This document shows, piece after piece, positions 63,201 through 64,000 of a stretch of DNA of 64,000 bases. The stretch's first letter is position 1, and the number at the start of each line of letters is the position of its first letter. The translations under genes and the position numbers were made by a program. The notes beneath the pieces were generated by a model. The model saw only the letters and a program-made list of their open reading frames with translations. It had not been told where the DNA came from and did not search any database. The stretch lies in contig JBBDNB010000033.1 of NCBI GenBank assembly GCA_040877935.1, positions 1 through 64,000 on the forward strand, read 5' to 3'. Source of the DNA: Chitinophagales bacterium (GTDB lineage Bacteria; Bacteroidota; Bacteroidia; Chitinophagales; CAIOSU01).

Positions 63201-64000
63201 ATCCTACCGGGCTGTATGCCGGGATATATAGTTATACGATTACAGATGCCAATAACTGTGAAGTTTTGGGATCTGATACCCTAAACCAACCCGATGCAGC
63301 GCTAACATTGACTGTATCTGCAACGGATGTAAATTGCAATGGTGCAAATGATGGTACATTGACGATTGTAGTATCAGGAGGTACTCCTTCTTATTCCTAC
63401 CAGGGAAATCCCTTGCCAGTGGATTCAGTTACCTTAACAAACCTACCTCCAGGGAATTATTCCGGTGATGTGGAAGATGCAAGCGGATGCATTGCTTCTG
63501 TGAATGAAACAATAACGGAACCCGGACCACAAAGCTTAGATTTAAACGGAACCGACAATCCGTGTTTCGGTGCATCCCTGGGCAGTGCTGATGCCAATTT
63601 TGTGAATGCTACAGGCACAGTCAGCTATGACTGGACAGGTGGATTGAGCGGCAGCAGCATTTCAAACCTTAGTGCCGGAACCTATACAGTAACTGCTACT
63701 GATCAAAACAACTGTGTTCTTATTGATAGTATCATTATTTCAGAGCCAACACCAGATACTTTGACAGTAAATGTTACCGATGCAAGTTGCTTTGGAAAAG
63801 ACGGAAGTGCAACAGCAAATCCGGTTGGCGGAAATCCACCTTATACTTTCACATGGAGTGATGGCAGCAGTGGTCAGACTGTGGATTTACCCGCAGGAAA
63901 TTATACCGTGACAGCATTAGAAGATGCGACAGGTTGTGGAGAGTTTGGAACATTTAGTATAGACGAGCCCGATGAACTAATAATTGCTGCTCAGCTAACA
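60272..64000 (+). CDS. Giant secreted adhesin-like protein: lectin-like, PKD and SprB repeats (3' end outside window)
   Basis: The frame is open from ATG 60272 through the window end, at least 1243 codons. A signal peptide (1-20, ending VNAQ) is followed by a ~200-residue domain resembling the thrombospondin C-terminal L-type lectin fold (DDDWMGFVFSFLNP, then FELRLTYTRALIYIDGSL and GRFGFYNLSQPEVFYGNF). A PKD domain (SIVWDFGDGTPP, about 61066-61240) comes next. From about 61255 to the end there are SprB-type repeats (GGTPPYxYxW...LPAGTYTVTxTDxNGC...ITEP), about 70-75 residues each. SprB is a cell-surface gliding adhesin secreted by the T9SS. A sorting domain at the missing C-terminus is expected. 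Confidence 0.88.
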   Translation, partial: MRGTILFVLFVFMAFYVNAQCVTNVNFNSGWDVAGRKTGLSPNPDWNPAGAVVTQDKNVDKPTFFVTDDNMMNVRITGSFRSDDGTLGIMGDDDWMGFVFSFLNPIPEIDSFDCWLFDWKARQQGSSPQGMSLCEVNGYIPLGQQGTHFKAHQNGPAFTVAQDNFGGPGWDYDETYTFELRLTYTRALIYIDGSLIFDQTGCFKPGRFGFYNLSQPEVFYGNFQYDLFVDFFVDNNGRACLGEDMSFEFVNPCLNNVDLSQYQSIVWDFGDGTPPVVNNNPTFANANVTHTYPSAGTYTASLTVTDILNCTETATKLIEIADPIVLNPTLTEPTCNGAQNGEISLNPTGGFGNYLYYWNGGVNNQQTWVGRSAGTYTVVVTDSICSTSGQFTLDQPTPLTASVTSTDATCNANDGTASISISGGTPPYQNISWAGIPGATRTGLYPGTYIADFEDANGCSAVLQYTATINSLPCGITASTSTSDVSCLNGNDGSATLTVTGSTPPVNISWSNGDTGPTAVNLTAGTYTYTYTDNDPNHDFNGTVTIQEPTDSLELDLQTIGISCPGANDGQAIASVISGGNPPYNYNWSGGQANDPVASNLAPGTISVTVTDILGCGNIASATISSVPTLSSSITTVIDSCYRAGKGSATVAATGGTPPYNYEWSDFSTNRINDNLRADTYYVTITDDNGCSIIDTAIVGGPSDPLSYTYIKEDVECAGDSTGSFDINVTGGTPGYIFDWDSSFVSGNNPTGLPAGIYNYSITDLYGCVVYGGDTIFEPDTALTVLASTTDVTCHGADDGTLTLVISGGTPPYSYQGNPLPVDSVTLTNLPPGNYTGSVEDSNGCSFTVNETITEPGPQSLTIGSIDNLCFGESEGLAFAEFINATGAVNYSWTGGLNGDTITNLASGTYTVTATDQNNCQFIDSVEITEPTELTYSSNTTDIDCHGNNTGSIDITASGGTSGYTYQWDSASVSGNNPTGLYAGIYSYTITDANNCEVLGSDTLNQPDAALTLTVSATDVNCNGANDGTLTIVVSGGTPSYSYQGNPLPVDSVTLTNLPPGNYSGDVEDASGCIASVNETITEPGPQSLDLNGTDNPCFGASLGSADANFVNATGTVSYDWTGGLSGSSISNLSAGTYTVTATDQNNCVLIDSIIISEPTPDTLTVNVTDASCFGKDGSATANPVGGNPPYTFTWSDGSSGQTVDLPAGNYTVTALEDATGCGEFGTFSIDEPDELIIAAQLT
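62391..63758 (+). repeat. Higher-order tandem repeat: two copies of a three-module SprB block
   Basis: Two blocks of about 684 bp (228 residues each) share module order and long near-identical stretches. The block marks are SFDINVTGG, then QGNPLPVDSVTLTNLPPGNY (starting about 62717 and 63401) and TATDQNNC. The first block ends near 63074, the second near 63758. Each holds three different repeat modules, so the duplication copied a trio rather than a single module. Confidence 0.75.

Noticed and set aside
61255-64000. Periodic repeats that could be taken for a CRISPR array
   Set aside because: The period is about 70 codons with variable sequence inside one open frame, and no cas genes are near; these are SprB protein repeats.

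Overview
The window reads as a chromosomal segment of a Bacteroidota bacterium with AT-rich, densely coded DNA. The evidence is lipoproteins with the lipobox followed by Asn/Lys/Asp, type IX secretion (T9SS) C-terminal sorting domains on two proteases, GldL/GldM proteins, SprB-type repeats, a PorG-like outer-membrane barrel, and promoters of the TTG-N20-TAnnTTTG type. The order within the phylum cannot be fixed from what is visible. No plasmid, phage or CRISPR signature was found.

Layout. 0.2-3.0 kb: two lipoproteins, a small exosortase-family protein and a BtuF-like metal-chelate binding protein. 3.1-3.7 kb: a PIN-type toxin-antitoxin (TA) pair. 3.9-7.4 kb: a T9SS-secreted M1 peptidase and 3-hydroxyacyl-CoA dehydrogenase. 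7.5-12.6 kb: accessory DNA with an unknown 345-residue protein, a RelE/ParE-like TA pair bracketed by two copies of a hairpin repeat, two membrane proteins and an Rpn nuclease. 12.6-18.1 kb: a Wzi/RemB-like outer-membrane barrel, a Fic protein, MscS, a haem-binding lipoprotein and phosphofructokinase. 18.1-21.5 kb: a TA-rich islet between two diverged ~120-bp repeats, one of them overlapping the pfkA 3' end. It carries a PIN pair, HigBA and, inside or just outside, two broken copies of the higA 3' end.

21.5-31.0 kb: an FAD oxidoreductase, an outer-membrane protein, a PyrR-like phosphoribosyltransferase, a T9SS subtilase, a membrane Fe-S/CCG electron-transfer pair with two small followers, and an SLC13 transporter. 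31.2-36.0 kb: a three-gene unit encoding a GldL, a GldM and an 850-residue outer-membrane protein that joins a beta-helix-like region to a PorG-like barrel, with no gldK or gldN beside it; this is the most unusual system here. 36.0-45.4 kb: core genes clpX, clpP, tig, tRNA-Leu, rel/spoT, fur-like, a STAS protein, purA and pabB. 45.5-53.8 kb: dps, a 1232-residue PAS/GAF histidine kinase with two response regulators, an ABC1 kinase, a TetR-like regulator and ybaB. 53.9-60.1 kb: a MITE-like element, tsaD and a divergent tamB-like gene. From 60.27 kb to the window end: the 5' part of a giant secreted protein with a thrombospondin-C-like lectin domain, a PKD domain and SprB repeats.

Functionally, the window links outer-surface biology (secreted proteases, a giant adhesin-like protein, the GldLM unit, a TamB-like exporter) with core protein quality control, the stringent response and purine synthesis. 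Between these blocks lie small TA modules and dispersed hairpin repeats.
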